A stretch of DNA of 64,000 nucleotides from Sipunculus nudus. Taxonomy: Eukaryota; Annelida; Sipuncula; Golfingiida; Sipunculidae. The DNA is taken from the NCBI GenBank assembly GCA_026874595.1, contig CM049317.1, positions 47,082,401 through 47,146,400 of the forward strand. Reading direction: 5' to 3'. A program made the position numbers and the translations under genes. Shown here piece by piece: positions 33,850 to 44,710 of this stretch (position 1 is the stretch's first letter; each line of letters begins with the position of its first letter). The notes beneath the pieces were generated by a model. The model did no database searches. It was not told the origin of the DNA and was given only the letters and a program-made list of their open reading frames with translations.

Positions 33850-34720
33850 ATATTAGGCATTTATATTGGGCTGGTAAGTCTAACTCGAGTCGTGATACAA
33901 GCCATACCAAGGAATGTACTGCAATTAATTGTCTTTTATCCTATTGCATTAATGTCGTGGTAAACCGCCGATAATCTTAACTTTATGCTACGAATGATGA
34001 ACTAACACAAAAGAATATACATGTGAACTCACTACCCAAACTGAAAATCCGTCTCTTTGGGAACGAGTCTTTTTATGCATCCCGTACATGTTGGCTCTCG
34101 TCCAGTAACCCGTGCGAGCCATGCTTGTGTTCATGCAAGCAAATATTAAACAAACATGCAGCTCTATGTCTGGGATTTACCAATATGTTGACTTAAAGCG
34201 GAACTTTCTCGCAAATGGTAGGTGTTGTTAGAAAGTATACAAAAGAGCTAACAATAGGTCTGGTTTATGTCAAGTGACATCGTACATGTAGGCCATAAGG
34301 CGTTGTCAAAAATGACGAAAATATTTGCATCCTCACTGTGTGGTCCTCGTTGAAGTTAAGACACTCGACGCTACTATGTTGGTCGTAGACTCTCTAAATA
34401 ATGTCAGAGGGCCGAAATTGCGTAAGCACCTGCATCGACCTGTTGCACGAAACATATCTCGTGCAGGGCATTGCTTTATCATTTTCACACACCGTAGCTA
34501 CATCTCGTTTAGACGGCATATCAACATTTCGTGCACCTGACATAACTATATATCGTGCACCCGGGAAAGCTACGTCTCGTGCACAGAACATACCTATATC
34601 TCGTGGACATGGCAAGACTATATCTACTGTACACGGTATATACCCATATCTCTATTTTTAGTGCAACTGGCATAGCTAAAATATCCTTAGCCGTGACAAC
34701 CCGACTCCGTAGGCAATCGG
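33850..34720 (+). repeat. Segmental tandem duplication, copy 1
   Basis: About 590 bases of single-copy-like sequence (33,850-34,437) are followed by a short 24-bp minisatellite (34,438-34,672). The whole arrangement recurs as copy 2. Shared landmarks include TATTGGGCTGGTAAGTC, TAACCCGTGCGAGCCATGC, TTGTGTTCATGC and GGCGTTGTCAAAAATGACG. Confidence 0.9.
34438..34672 (+). repeat. 24-bp minisatellite, array 1
   Basis: About ten degenerate copies of a unit like TATATCTCGTGCACACGGCATAGC. The 24-base period preserves reading frame, so translated frames repeat every eight residues. This explains the open frames on both strands. Confidence 0.85.
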
Positions 34721-35880
34721 ATATATTGGGCTTGTAAGCCTACTCGAGTCCTGACACAAGTAATATCGAGGAATGTATCGCAGTGGTCTTCATTCATATT
34801 GTGGTAAACGGTCCATAATCTCAATATTATGCTAAGAATAATTAATTAACACAATAGTATACATATGAGCTCTCAACCCCAACTGAAACACCGTCTCCAT
34901 GGACACGGGTCATTTCCTGCATCGCCTGCAAGCTGTCTGCGTCCTGTAACCCGTGCGAGCCATGCTTGTGTTCATGCGGTCATAAATTCAACAAACATGC
35001 CGAGGGGGTTACCAATGTGCTTGGTTAAAACGGAACTTTTCTCGCTCATGTTTGGTTTTATTTTAAAGTACACAAAAATGGTAACGATTGGTCTTGTTTA
35101 TGCTGACTGACAATGTACTTGTAGGCCATGAAGCGTTGTCAAAATGACGTAAATATAAGGCCTTAAATTGCGTTCCTCAGACTTAGATGTAAAGACACTC
35201 TGGCGCCAGTAATCTGGTCGTAATGCCTGAGGGTCGATATGACGCTAAAATGTCGTGTACACGTAAGGCACAGCTATATCTCGTGTACAAGGTATGGCTA
35301 TATCTCGTGTACACGGCATAACTAAATCGGTAGCACACAGCATATAAGCTCTATAATGTCGTGAACATGGCAAATTATATCTCGTGGACACAGCATAACT
35401 GTATGATGAGTCTATATCTCGTGTACACAGCATAACTATATTTCGTTTAAACGGCAAAGCTATATCTTGTGCACACCAGCATTGCTTATCTCATGCACAC
35501 AGAGTAGCTATATCTCGTGCACGCCGCATTGCTTATCTCATGAAAACAGTATAACTGTATTCCGTGCACATATCATAGCTATGTCTCGTGAAAACTGCAT
35601 ATCTTTATCTCGTGCACACCACATTGCTTATCTCATGCACACAGAGAAGCTATATCTCGTGCACGCCGCATTGCTTATTTAATGAACACAGTATAACTGT
35701 ATCTCGTGCACATATCATAGCTATGTCTCGTGTAAACGGCGTAGCTTTATCTCGTGCACACCACATTTCTTATATATGCATACAGCATAGCTATATCTCG
35801 TACACATAACATAACTATATCTCTTGTTCACGGCATAGCGTTATATCGTGCACACGTTATACAGCTGTTTGGCTCTTGCA
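34711..35880 (+). repeat. Segmental tandem duplication, copy 2
   Basis: Copy 2 repeats the unique part at about 34,711-35,244, offset 840-862 bases from copy 1 and diverged by substitutions and small indels. It then continues into a much larger 24-bp array (35,245-35,880). The two copies differ chiefly in minisatellite length. Confidence 0.9.
35245..35880 (+). repeat. 24-bp minisatellite, array 2, with 144-bp higher-order repeat
   Basis: About 26 copies of the 24-bp unit. Within it, a six-unit block starting CTCATGCACACAGAG at about 35,491 is repeated 144 bases on, at about 35,635, with few changes. This shows a recent block duplication within an older array. Confidence 0.88.
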
Positions 35881-35929
35881 CACGCAATAGTGACCTCATG
35901 TTACTCAATCTTTAAGATATAAATTAATG

Positions 35930-36430
35930 AACAGTTAAATCATTATAACATTTGGCAGACAGTTGCCGCGCATCCATCATAAAACGTACTCAAGCTCTTC
36001 GGGTGCGCGGTCGTTTACCCATGCACGCCTGCAGAAATTCACTTTTCACAGCCTTCCTGAAGCATCCATTAATAAACAAGTAACGCACTCATAGCTGCCG
36101 AACCATTTGCCGTGAAAACATTTTTACAGTCACCTTATTAAGCGTCCTCATCGCTCTTTATTGCCCTTGTGAATGGCTTTCATTTCTTTCTGGCCGTTTT
36201 TCTTTGTAGAAGTGTTATTCTGTTAGGTGCAGCAAGCAACAGAGTCAGGCCTGTCACATGAAAGCGCTAATTAAGACACACGAGCTGTGGGAACGGTCCC
36301 GAGATGGAGGCGGACAGGAACAGGTCATTACTAAATGGTACAGATGACCGCCCCGTGACAAAAGGAATAATACATTATCCTCCAGGGATCATATCACATT
36401 TTAATGCCATTATTTTCCTACCTGATTAAA
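35930..36430. promoter_or_regulatory. Candidate conserved non-coding element
   Basis: Complex, moderately GC-rich sequence without coding potential stands out from AT-rich and repetitive flanks. Motif-like strings include TCACATGAAAGCGCTAATTAAG (E-box-like CACATG and homeodomain TAATTA, about 36,256-36,278), CATTAATAAAC, TTCTTTGTAG and TTATTGCCC. The regulatory role is inference only and no target gene is visible. Confidence 0.25.
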
Positions 36431-37924
36431 AAAAAATCTTCTCCCATCATGACATTTCAATATTACATTTGTTGTTAGTGGTTTGTTCTAATTACAAATA
36501 TTGATTTCACATCAACTGAACAGAGATTCCGCGATGTTTATAATCAGTGCCAAAAAAACTCATCACTTATTGTCCCAAATGTCGAAAATTAACATTCATC
36601 TATCTTGAATAAAATTGTGTTTCCTATACCTCGAAATAACACAGAAATGAGCGAATTGTTAGGCCAAGAAATACAATTTGAAATGCTTGTTTGAATCATG
36701 TGTTCTGTATGCAAATTAAACTTTCAAATATATATACGTATGGAAAACATAAAGCAAGTTTTTAGGTTATTCTTTTTCTGTCTCAAATGAACAATACCGT
36801 GTTTTTCATGAAAAATATTTTTATGACCAATTAAATGTAACATTTTATAGGCGTTATGGATACATGCGTACTTTTTTTATATCTATATTTAACCGGCGGG
36901 TGTGGGGGGGGGGGCACCATGTTGCCACGCAGGCAGAGTATTAAAAAATGATAGTCTCTTTTCATGAGAAATACTTTATAGATACTCTAGTGTCGATAAT
37001 TTATGCAAACATCTCTCAAAATAACAACCAGCGTCAGAATATCAGCCCGCCAAAAACTGCTCCATAATGGTTATCAATTTTAATTTCTAACTACTAAATA
37101 GTGTCAAGCCGGCCTCCCATGCATCCTCCGATTTTTTCGGCTAAATCTTTGTCAGCCTTCAAAATCGAGAGGATAGATATGTATAGATGTGAGGCTGCTG
37201 TCTGCCCGAATCCTGCCGGAAACACCAGCTTAATAACATTGGTAAAGTTTATCCGGCCGATCTTTATAACGCCGGAAAATCCGTTTAATGTGATGTCCGA
37301 ATCGAAAAAAATATCGACCTCTTCTCCCTCCTGTCTCACTTTTTTTATCATTCATTGAGAAAATAACAATTTTGGAGACGAAGCCAAAACTGACCAAAAT
37401 GGCTGAAAAAAAAAACTGATGATATTCACGTGAAATTAGTAAAATTTTATACGGGCATGCGCCGGCCGGCGAGATCTCAGATTTTTCCGGTCGTCTAAAT
37501 AAAATTTGCCGGTCAAAAATAAAAAAAAATCCGTAGATGGTAGACCTGTTTCTCTTGGAGTAATATATTACCATCTAATAGTTGTCAGAGAAACTCTTTT
37601 TATTTTTCTCTAGTGTAAAACTGTGGTACTACCGCCTCAGAAAAATAATTTTTTAATCATCAGTCATATTTTACTATTGTGTATAATGCACACACGCAAC
37701 AAGTTCCTGTTAAAATGAATTATGGTCAAAAAAACGAAAAGCCTGCAGCGGCAATATTCAATTTAATCTTAGTTCTTTTGATGTTAAAATGCCGCAAACC
37801 ACCTTGGAGGAGCGATGTGACAAATTCAGATCACCCTTTCAAAATTTCTTTTTTTCTATTTTTATTTACTTTTAATAACTATGATTTATTTCAAAGAATA
37901 TCAAAATGTACAGTCGCCTATTCA
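36431..37924. other. No gene recognised; CCGG-rich patch
   Basis: Within 37,080-37,530 many CCGG/GCCGG motifs occur in otherwise AT-rich DNA, with 85-114-codon open frames on both strands. None resembles a known protein. A G-tract lies at about 36,905. The patch may be an unidentified repeat. Confidence 0.45.
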
Positions 37925-38015
37925 CGAATGAACCTGTGAAATTGGTTCAAATGAGTTAATGCAAATACCGAGCGGAGGCTTGCCTTCCTTAGAATGCAGA
38001 TTTCTAATAATTATT
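37925..38015 (+). mobile_element. Truncated copy of the GCCTCCGCC-type MITE (right end)
   Basis: AGTTAATGCAAATACCGAGCGGAGGCTTGCC and AGAATGCAGATTTCTAAT parallel 32,500-32,655 (GTGAATGCAAATA; GGCGGAGGCCTGC; AGGATGCATATTTCTAGT), with the central body deleted. Confidence 0.55.
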
Positions 38016-40213
38016 ATGAATTCTTTCATCTGGGTTTGAAAACTTAGGTTGCTTTTATAGATTTCTTACGTTTGTCGTGTGCCATGCGGTTTACATGGGA
38101 ATGTGTGCGAGTCACATTTACTACGGAAAAATGAACAGAGTTAAAAATAAATACCATCGTTTACACCAACCCTCTTTTTTTTGTAAAACACATTACATGT
38201 AAAAAAATACAATACCAATTAAACACAAAGTCTCAGGTGTTCTCAGGTGTTCAGTATATCGCAGTCATTGTGAACTGTTTTGCTATATTTTGGATTTTTT
38301 TTGTCTCATACGAATTACGCGCCAGGTAAGACATTATCATTCACTTGGTAGTCGGAGGAATGGCTCCTGTAACCTTTGGCCTAGAACTTTTTATACTGTC
38401 TCCTTTGTATAAAAAATATCCCGGAAAACATGCCGACTAGGGTACTGGTACAGACTACAAAAGAACACGTGTTCTGTTTGGGAGAGGTCTCACAAATTAT
38501 GCAAATTCTGATATTGTAAGGCGACTGACGGTTAACAGTAATATCGGCGACCTGATTGGTTGCACGGAACAGTTATGCTCATAATTATTCAATAAATGAA
38601 TATGCTAAAAGGTCACGTTAAGTTCATGGTGAGGTCAAAAGTACGTCACATATAGCAACTTATACTGAAAACAAATATGTGTATTAAATTCCCTTCATTC
38701 AGATACCCAACTTCCGAGCTTTATCATATTTTGTCCTAAAATAGATTCCATTTATTAATTTTCATTTTTAAAGTTTTCTTTATTAAATACAAATGATTTT
38801 TCGTTTTATAGATATAGGCCTAACCATGAATAATGATATTATTTTCCTTCTGTTTACTTTCTTCAGGTATCCCCAAAATTAAAAATATGTTTTTGTGTAA
38901 TAATATCTGGTGATATACTATATGCAATGCAGACATCTTGCAAAAATCTCTCAAAACAATATCACAACTTTGGATTATCTGTGATTCCAAACTGATGTAA
39001 CTTTCCTTTATGATATTAAAAAAATTATACAGTATTTTATACTGGAATTAACCAATTTTGTTTTCCTTACACAGGCTAAGAAAATTTGAATAGAGAGTGC
39101 TCCATTCGTCTTCCAAAATATTATATTGAAAGATATATTTTAATTATTATTACTGATCAGAATTGGGTCTTAGCTGATAAAAAAAATAATAATCGTATAC
39201 CTTACCATGAAGTAAAATTCTCAATAATAGCAGAACCCTGTGCTGTTTTACATATGTTCATATCAAGAATATCTATGACCATATCATTGACAATCCCCAT
39301 TATATTATGAAGATGCCGTTGCTTTACCTTTTTAATCACTGATTTATATACTAAATAGTCTCTTTGTTTTGCACCATTAGCTAGCTAGTAATTAACCTTA
39401 CATTAATAGTACCGTCGTCTTTAAATATCTGATTTTCACAGATCAGCCTGCTTCATATAAAGATTTTCAGAATATAGGTCTTCATTATATTGTTATAGAT
39501 TTATTTATCCTAATAGTTTATACTGTTTCATCTTGAACTCTTGTATCTTTCCAACTCCTAAGTACATCAAGATAAAACCTGGGAATAATTCCTTATAAAT
39601 AATCTTTGGTGTAGTTACAAAACTTTGAACAAAACTACAAAATGCTTTGAACTAAAATTATAAATAAATAGTTTCCAGTCTTTTCTGTATTATTAAAATG
39701 CATGGTTCTCGTAATCCACATAATTTTTTGCCCTTCGATATAACTATCGATGTGAAACATGTTCAAACTTCAACTCTTCACCCGTTTCACTAAAATTTCT
39801 CTCTTTACTTTTCCTTTTGTTGGATCTTTCCATACAAATGACCACAGTATTTTTTATTATCTCTTTATATTTTTTTTGTAAAATGTGTATATATATATGT
39901 TTAAAAACATAATGTTTTATTAACTTGAATTATACCTTGTAACGTTGGTTTCTTTGTTTCCATATGTTTATAAGTTCATAAATATCTTGTGCGCCTTTCG
40001 GGGGTTCCTCGGAGGTATGATCCAGCAATGGGGTCGATTACGCATCCAGGGCCCGCAGGTACAGTAGTCACCGGGCCTGGCTCACGCCAGGATATAAAAT
40101 GAGAGGAAGCGTGTGATACTGCGCTGTCACGTATTCCGAAACCGGAACGGATTTTTTCAGATGTACATATACGTAGTTATGTTAGCATTAAGAAATGGAG
40201 GCGGTTACCTCCA
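38016..40213. other. No gene recognised
   Basis: AT-rich DNA. The segment 39,990-40,090 is GC-richer and contains CGGGGGTTCCTCG..TATGATCCAGCA, which recurs at 43,094-43,130 (GGGGGTTCCTCG..TATGACCCAGCA). It is a fragment of an unidentified dispersed repeat. Confidence 0.5.
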
Positions 40214-40216
40214 CAT

Positions 40217-40295
<79 letters not shown>
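40214..40295. repeat. (TA)n microsatellite
   Basis: About 82 bases of TA with one TAAATA interruption. Confidence 0.95.
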
Positions 40296-40297
<2 letters not shown>

Positions 40298-40600
40298 ACC
40301 GTGAAATGAACTTTTACATTTTCATATGTTTCACCGTTCCAATTTTTCAGAATCATCAAACAGTTGATAATTGGCAAAAATGTTCAAAATGTAAAATGGC
40401 CGACAAAATTGTCATGAGGATAATTATGGGCATCTTTGGCACAAAACGGGAATATCTCACTTTCCCCAAACATTATGTGATCACCAGCGTAATTTCCTTT
40501 ATCTTGAACTAAAATAGTTTGTTAAGTTTTCATCTTCTGTTATCTGAATCACAGAAAGGTCGTTTAATGGTATAAATAATAAGCGAGTGTCCATGAAAAT

Positions 40601-40666
40601 AATACAAATGAAGTAGAACAATGAATAGAACTTTATTAAGTTCTATGCATTGTTCTACTTCATATG

Positions 40667-40670
<4 letters not shown>
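40601..40670. other. 70-bp near-perfect hairpin
   Basis: Left arm 40,601-40,633 and right arm 40,638-40,670 are 33 bases each and complementary except at two positions, with a four-base loop TATT. A transcript from either strand would fold into a single stem of pre-miRNA size. It lies directly beside a (TA)n tract (40,671-40,738). It could be a microRNA-like precursor, a tiny MITE, or a palindrome formed by template switching. Confidence 0.85.

Positions 40671-40738
<68 letters not shown>
40671..40738. repeat. (TA)n microsatellite
   Basis: About 68 bases of uninterrupted TA beginning at the end of the 70-bp hairpin. Confidence 0.95.
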
Positions 40739-40740
<2 letters not shown>

Positions 40741-41799
40741 GATATTAAAACTTTGCAGATAGAGCCAAGGTGGGAGGGTTGGAGGGAAGGATGCGGGTGA
40801 GCAAAAGCCATATGAGTCTTAGGTCAAACCTCTTAACCATTGCACCCGCAATCAGAACAATCAGCGATCCTTCGTCATCTGATACCAAGCAGACTAATAC
40901 TAAGTTGGGAGGAATAGTGGAGGTATTTTATGTAGCGAGACGAAAGAGTTTTGCTTATAAAAACAAAGAGAATAATGATGAAAGCACATCTGTTCGGGAA
41001 TAATTAAATGGCGGGTCTTGTGTTTATTAACGCCTCGCCTGGATCTTCTCTATCTGTAATCTCAGGTAGCGACTAGACGTCTGTGTGTCATCCTTTTTAT
41101 TTTCCATCCTCTCAACATTTTTCGTTCTAGTTGCCTCCATACTTCCCCCACGTCATACTGAATACATGTTTTCAGTGACTGTAAGATTTGAGGCCTAATT
41201 CCCCCAGAAATTACACCAACAATGTGCAGCCGCAATCAGACAAGAAATTTAGATTCTAATGAATTACCAGGTTCATACGTCCATTCATCCGGATCCACAC
41301 CAAAATCTTAACGATTCTTGATTGGCTCATCCCGAAAAGTTCTAAAATGTTCATAAGATTCCTTTCATGGTTACGTGAGTTATGTTGTGAACAAACACAC
41401 TTACAAACACACGAACGGGGATGAACGCATACCAACCTTGCGGAGATAAATATATAGATGTTTCTCCTTCACGGAGGGCGCTAGGTTTACAAATGGTCAT
41501 TTACGGAATGTGTGTAACCTTCTTACAACAACCCTGCACTGTGCCATTCTTCAGTAATAAGAAACAACTTTACCAGATAAGGTGTAACCATTATTCAATC
41601 AAGGAATATCCATACAACAACAAAATACTCAATCGTGAACGCTTTCATGATAAACATTTCAATCAAATTAAATTGGCACTTAATATCGATGCATCCAAAA
41701 GTGACGCAGCCTGTGCCAGCCTTAATTTTTTTCTTTTACATTTTTTACTTTGGATTTGAATTGAACACATTATATTAAACTAGTATACCTATGGTCCAC

Positions 41800-41800
<1 letters not shown>
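40739..41800. other. No gene recognised
   Basis: Open frames 40,770-41,003 and 41,421-41,759 (112 codons) match no family I know and lack splice support. Bases 41,000-41,300 are of mixed complexity and could include regulatory sequence. Confidence 0.5.

Positions 41801-41801
<1 letters not shown>

Positions 41802-41843
<42 letters not shown>
41802..41843. repeat. (TA)n microsatellite
   Basis: About 42 bases of TA abutting the left end of the foldback element. Confidence 0.95.
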
Positions 41844-41847
<4 letters not shown>

Positions 41848-42313
41848 AAGGTATGTGGAGGTCACTACCGTCGGTTAAGCCTCATCGGCTCATGAGATGA
41901 CCGAAAATCTACTGCTGCGATGTCGGTTTTTATCATTATTTTTTCGCACGGTTGGGTGCCCGACAGGTGGATATAATTTCGGAGCGTTTATTTAGCCAGT
42001 TCTTTTGTTTTGAGCTTAGGATTGTCATTTTCTCGGCCAAACACAAGTTGCACTGATTTGAAGAGGTCATGGATGTGTTTGATTGCTGGATTATAGACCA
42101 GGTGATGTTGAAATTTTGCAGCTTGTCTTTCAGGGTTCACACTTGTTTTGCGAGCTCTGTTTCGTTTGAGTGAGTCCTGTGTTTAAAGTGTTCGTTGTGG
42201 TTGTAAAACCATTGTGGTTGTACGAAATCGCAGCAGCAGATTTTCAGTCATCTGATGAGCCGATGAGGCGAAACCGGCGGTAGTGACTCAGATCCACATA
42301 TACCTTAATAATA
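41843..42313. mobile_element. Non-autonomous foldback DNA transposon with ~80-bp TIRs
   Basis: The left end (TTATTAAGGTATGTGGAGG..CACTACCG..CTCATCGGCTCATGAGATGACCGAAAATCTACTGCTGCG) is matched in inverted orientation by 42,231-42,313 over about 80 bases with a few changes. The interior of about 300 bases (TTTTTCGCACGGTTGGG etc.) encodes no transposase. Total length is about 470 bases. It is a MITE/foldback element of unknown superfamily. The target duplication cannot be separated from the surrounding TA/TAATA sequence. A solitary end of the same family lies at 27,796-27,835. Confidence 0.85.
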
Positions 42314-42397
42314 TTATAATTCTTGGTTGCTAATCATTGAGCGCTGTGTGACCGCGGGGGAAAGACTGCATTCCCGCAGATTGTTTCTAAGTATAAA

Positions 42398-42465
42398 TTC
42401 TGTTTCTGTGTTTGAAGGTTCAAATATATGTGGCCTTATGATTGTAGCATTTATAATAACTAGCT
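42398..42465 (+). repeat. 68-bp direct repeat, copy 1
   Basis: TTCTGTTTCTGTG..AGGTTCAAATATATGTGG and CTTATGATTGTAGCATTTAT recur at 43,961-44,030 in the same orientation with about seven changes. The copies bracket 1.5 kb that contains a hAT-like element. Confidence 0.85.
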
Positions 42466-42856
42466 AATAAACCCGGTATACCGGTCTTTTTACCGGGGTT
42501 GGGGAGATATATTAACTGAGATGTGGAACGTTGGCTTATTTTTTAATTCTAAAAGCTAAAAGAAAATATAGGTTTTCAGTGGGATACTGTCCCAATAAGA
42601 TAGGTACAAATATTTTTTACATTTAATTCGTGGCGCTGTGCTCGTGGCAAAAAATATCATACCCCGGTGTGTTTACCTTGAAGACCTGGTCAGTGATGAT
42701 GTTTACCTTGCGAACCGGAATGAGACGCGGGGGCATTCAGGTTGGACGCATAAGGAATAGGTTGATGTGAGGAACACATGAAAGATTAATCAAATGTATG
42801 TTGCAAGGAAACTGTTCCTGAAGAAAGAAACAGAAATATGCATATCTCGTAAGTAG

Positions 42857-43402
42857 CAGAAGCGGACCCAATGGCACTACATGCAGAGGGTCCGAATCCC
42901 ATTTTCAGCCGCCGCAACCTTTTTTTTTTCATCGTATCAGACCAATTTTGAGGCCCCTTGCTAAATATCATCATCTTTCAAAAGTAATTCTCGTGGTAAA
43001 ATAATTGTTAAAATTTCCAAGTCGTATATCAAACTTTTTACCGGCTTTTCCTTAGGCTAACGGGAAGGCCGTGCCTCCCTCACAGGCGAATGCCGTTCAG
43101 GGGGTTCCTCGATTTTATGACCCAGCAGAGTGTACTAACAGAAAGACTCGCTATAGAAATATTTGGAAGCTATCATAATATGGACTCAATCACAAAGCTG
43201 TTCATTAATATCCTCAACTTCTGACTTGGAAAGTAATAAAATGTGGATAATTTTATAATCTTATTTCTAGGGAATTAAAAGGAATTGTGTAAAATGAACA
43301 TAGATTACGAATAAATGGGAAAAGGAATAGATAAAATTTGAGATGTTTCAGCTCAACTTGGAGGCGAGCGCCGCGGGCGCCCCCCTCTGGATCCGCCACT
43401 TC
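42857..43402. mobile_element. Possible hAT-like MITE
   Basis: The left end CAGAAGCGGACCC and the right end (minus strand AAGTGGCGGATCC) resemble the ends of the 80-bp element at 14,596-14,675. The interior of about 520 bases has no transposase. The ends are short and imperfect, and no target duplication is clear. Confidence 0.35.
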
Positions 43403-43960
43403 AAAAGTGGATGAGAGCCTGGGTCCAATGACAGGCAAAACGTGCTCAAATCCCTCACTGAAAGCAAGCGTTATTCATATAAACAATAGCCCCTAATCGT
43501 GTGGTTGTGTGACCACGATGCACGCATTCCGGTCATTGCCGAAGGCATTTCGGCTGTGTTCGGTCTAACTTTCGTGCATGTCAGAAAAAGCTGAAAAATC
43601 ACTCAAAATGATGTGTACATTAAAAAAATCATTTATTCTCATGTCGCCTATGTCACTGCGGGGACAATAACCTTTAAAACGAGGTATGCCACAGTGTCAT
43701 ACGCAACATAGTTTCAGAGAACATTGCAAACAAATGTGGACCGAATTCCTTTTATAAGTATAAAGATTGATGCAGCATGAAACCTCAGGTAGACACAAAC
43801 ATGTATAAAAAAACTCGACTCTAATGTGTACAATGCTCTGTCTGTAATCCTGCATGCATAGACCACTCTACCGCAAGGTGTTGACCAACATTCAAACACA
43901 CCTACTCCCAGCCTCCGCCTGTTGAGCTCTCTCGACAATCAAGCGCGTCGCACGTCACTT
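43403..43960. other. No gene recognised
   Basis: Mixed-complexity sequence with no recognised coding segment. Confidence 0.5.
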
Positions 43961-44030
43961 AAATTCTGTTTCTGTGATTGCAGGTTCAAATACATGTGGC
44001 CTGATGATTGTCGCATTTATCATAAATGCA
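43961..44030 (+). repeat. 68-bp direct repeat, copy 2
   Basis: Second copy of 42,398-42,465 (TTCTGTTTCTGTGATTGCAGG, ATACATGTGGCCTGATGATT). Confidence 0.85.
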
Positions 44031-44048
44031 GAACCACTCGAATCCAAT

Positions 44049-44087
44049 GTGTGTGTGTATATATATGTTTATATATATATTTATATA

Positions 44088-44145
<58 letters not shown>
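44049..44145. repeat. Self-complementary (GT)n(TA)n(AC)n microsatellite
   Basis: A GT tract on the left, a long TA core and an AC tract on the right make the whole 97-base segment palindromic in composition, able to fold as one hairpin. Confidence 0.95.
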
Positions 44146-44404
44146 TGTAGCCTCGGAATCGCAGGGGCATAGACAATAATATGTGGAATGTTTCCTGATG
44201 TCAGCACCCTCGAAGTTCTTGGCACAAGAGATGAACATTATCTCCATACTATAGCAATATTTGGCAGCTTAATCTTGTAAGTAGGTCTTGTCTTGAGACC
44301 TCTTTCTATTGACTTGCTGTATGTTTGTGTCAAATGGGGTCTAAAGAAACAGAAGTGAGCCTGGTTTTTCAGGTCAAGGGATATATTTAATCAGGTCATA
44401 ATTG

Positions 44405-44710
44405 GAATAGTGTAATAACATGTCATATTGTATTTTTTGTATAAATCTTTGGTCATTGCCTATAGGTGGCGCTATCTATAGGATGAGAATGAAATTAAAC
44501 ACAGATGAGGTATATATTGAGGAGGTATATATGCAATTTTAGTATTTTTTTTTTAATTTTTGTGTAATAATAATATGTCAAATTGTATTTTTTGTATAAA
44601 TCTTTTGTCATTGTCTATAGGTGGCGCTGTCTATAGGATGAGAATAAAATTAAACACAGGTGAGGTATATATTGCGGAGGTATATATGCAATTTTAGTAT
44701 TTTTTTTGTT
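44405..44710 (+). repeat. ~152-bp tandem duplication with CTATAGGTGGCGCT core
   Basis: Two adjacent copies (about 44,410-44,556 and 44,562-44,706) share TTGTATTTTTTGTATAAATC, CTATAGGTGGCGCTRTCTATAGG and GAGGTATATATGCAATTTTA. The core is bracketed by inverted CTATAG hexamers and resembles the GGTGGCGCCACC elements at 26-29 kb. Confidence 0.9.

Noticed and set aside
35467..35809. Overlapping frames with an eight-residue repeat (SRAHHIAY-like)
   Set aside because: They follow from the 24-bp minisatellite, whose length is a multiple of three.
37094..37574. Opposed 85-114-codon frames as genes
   Set aside because: Both strands are open over the same CCGG-rich patch, with no known similarity and no splice or promoter evidence.
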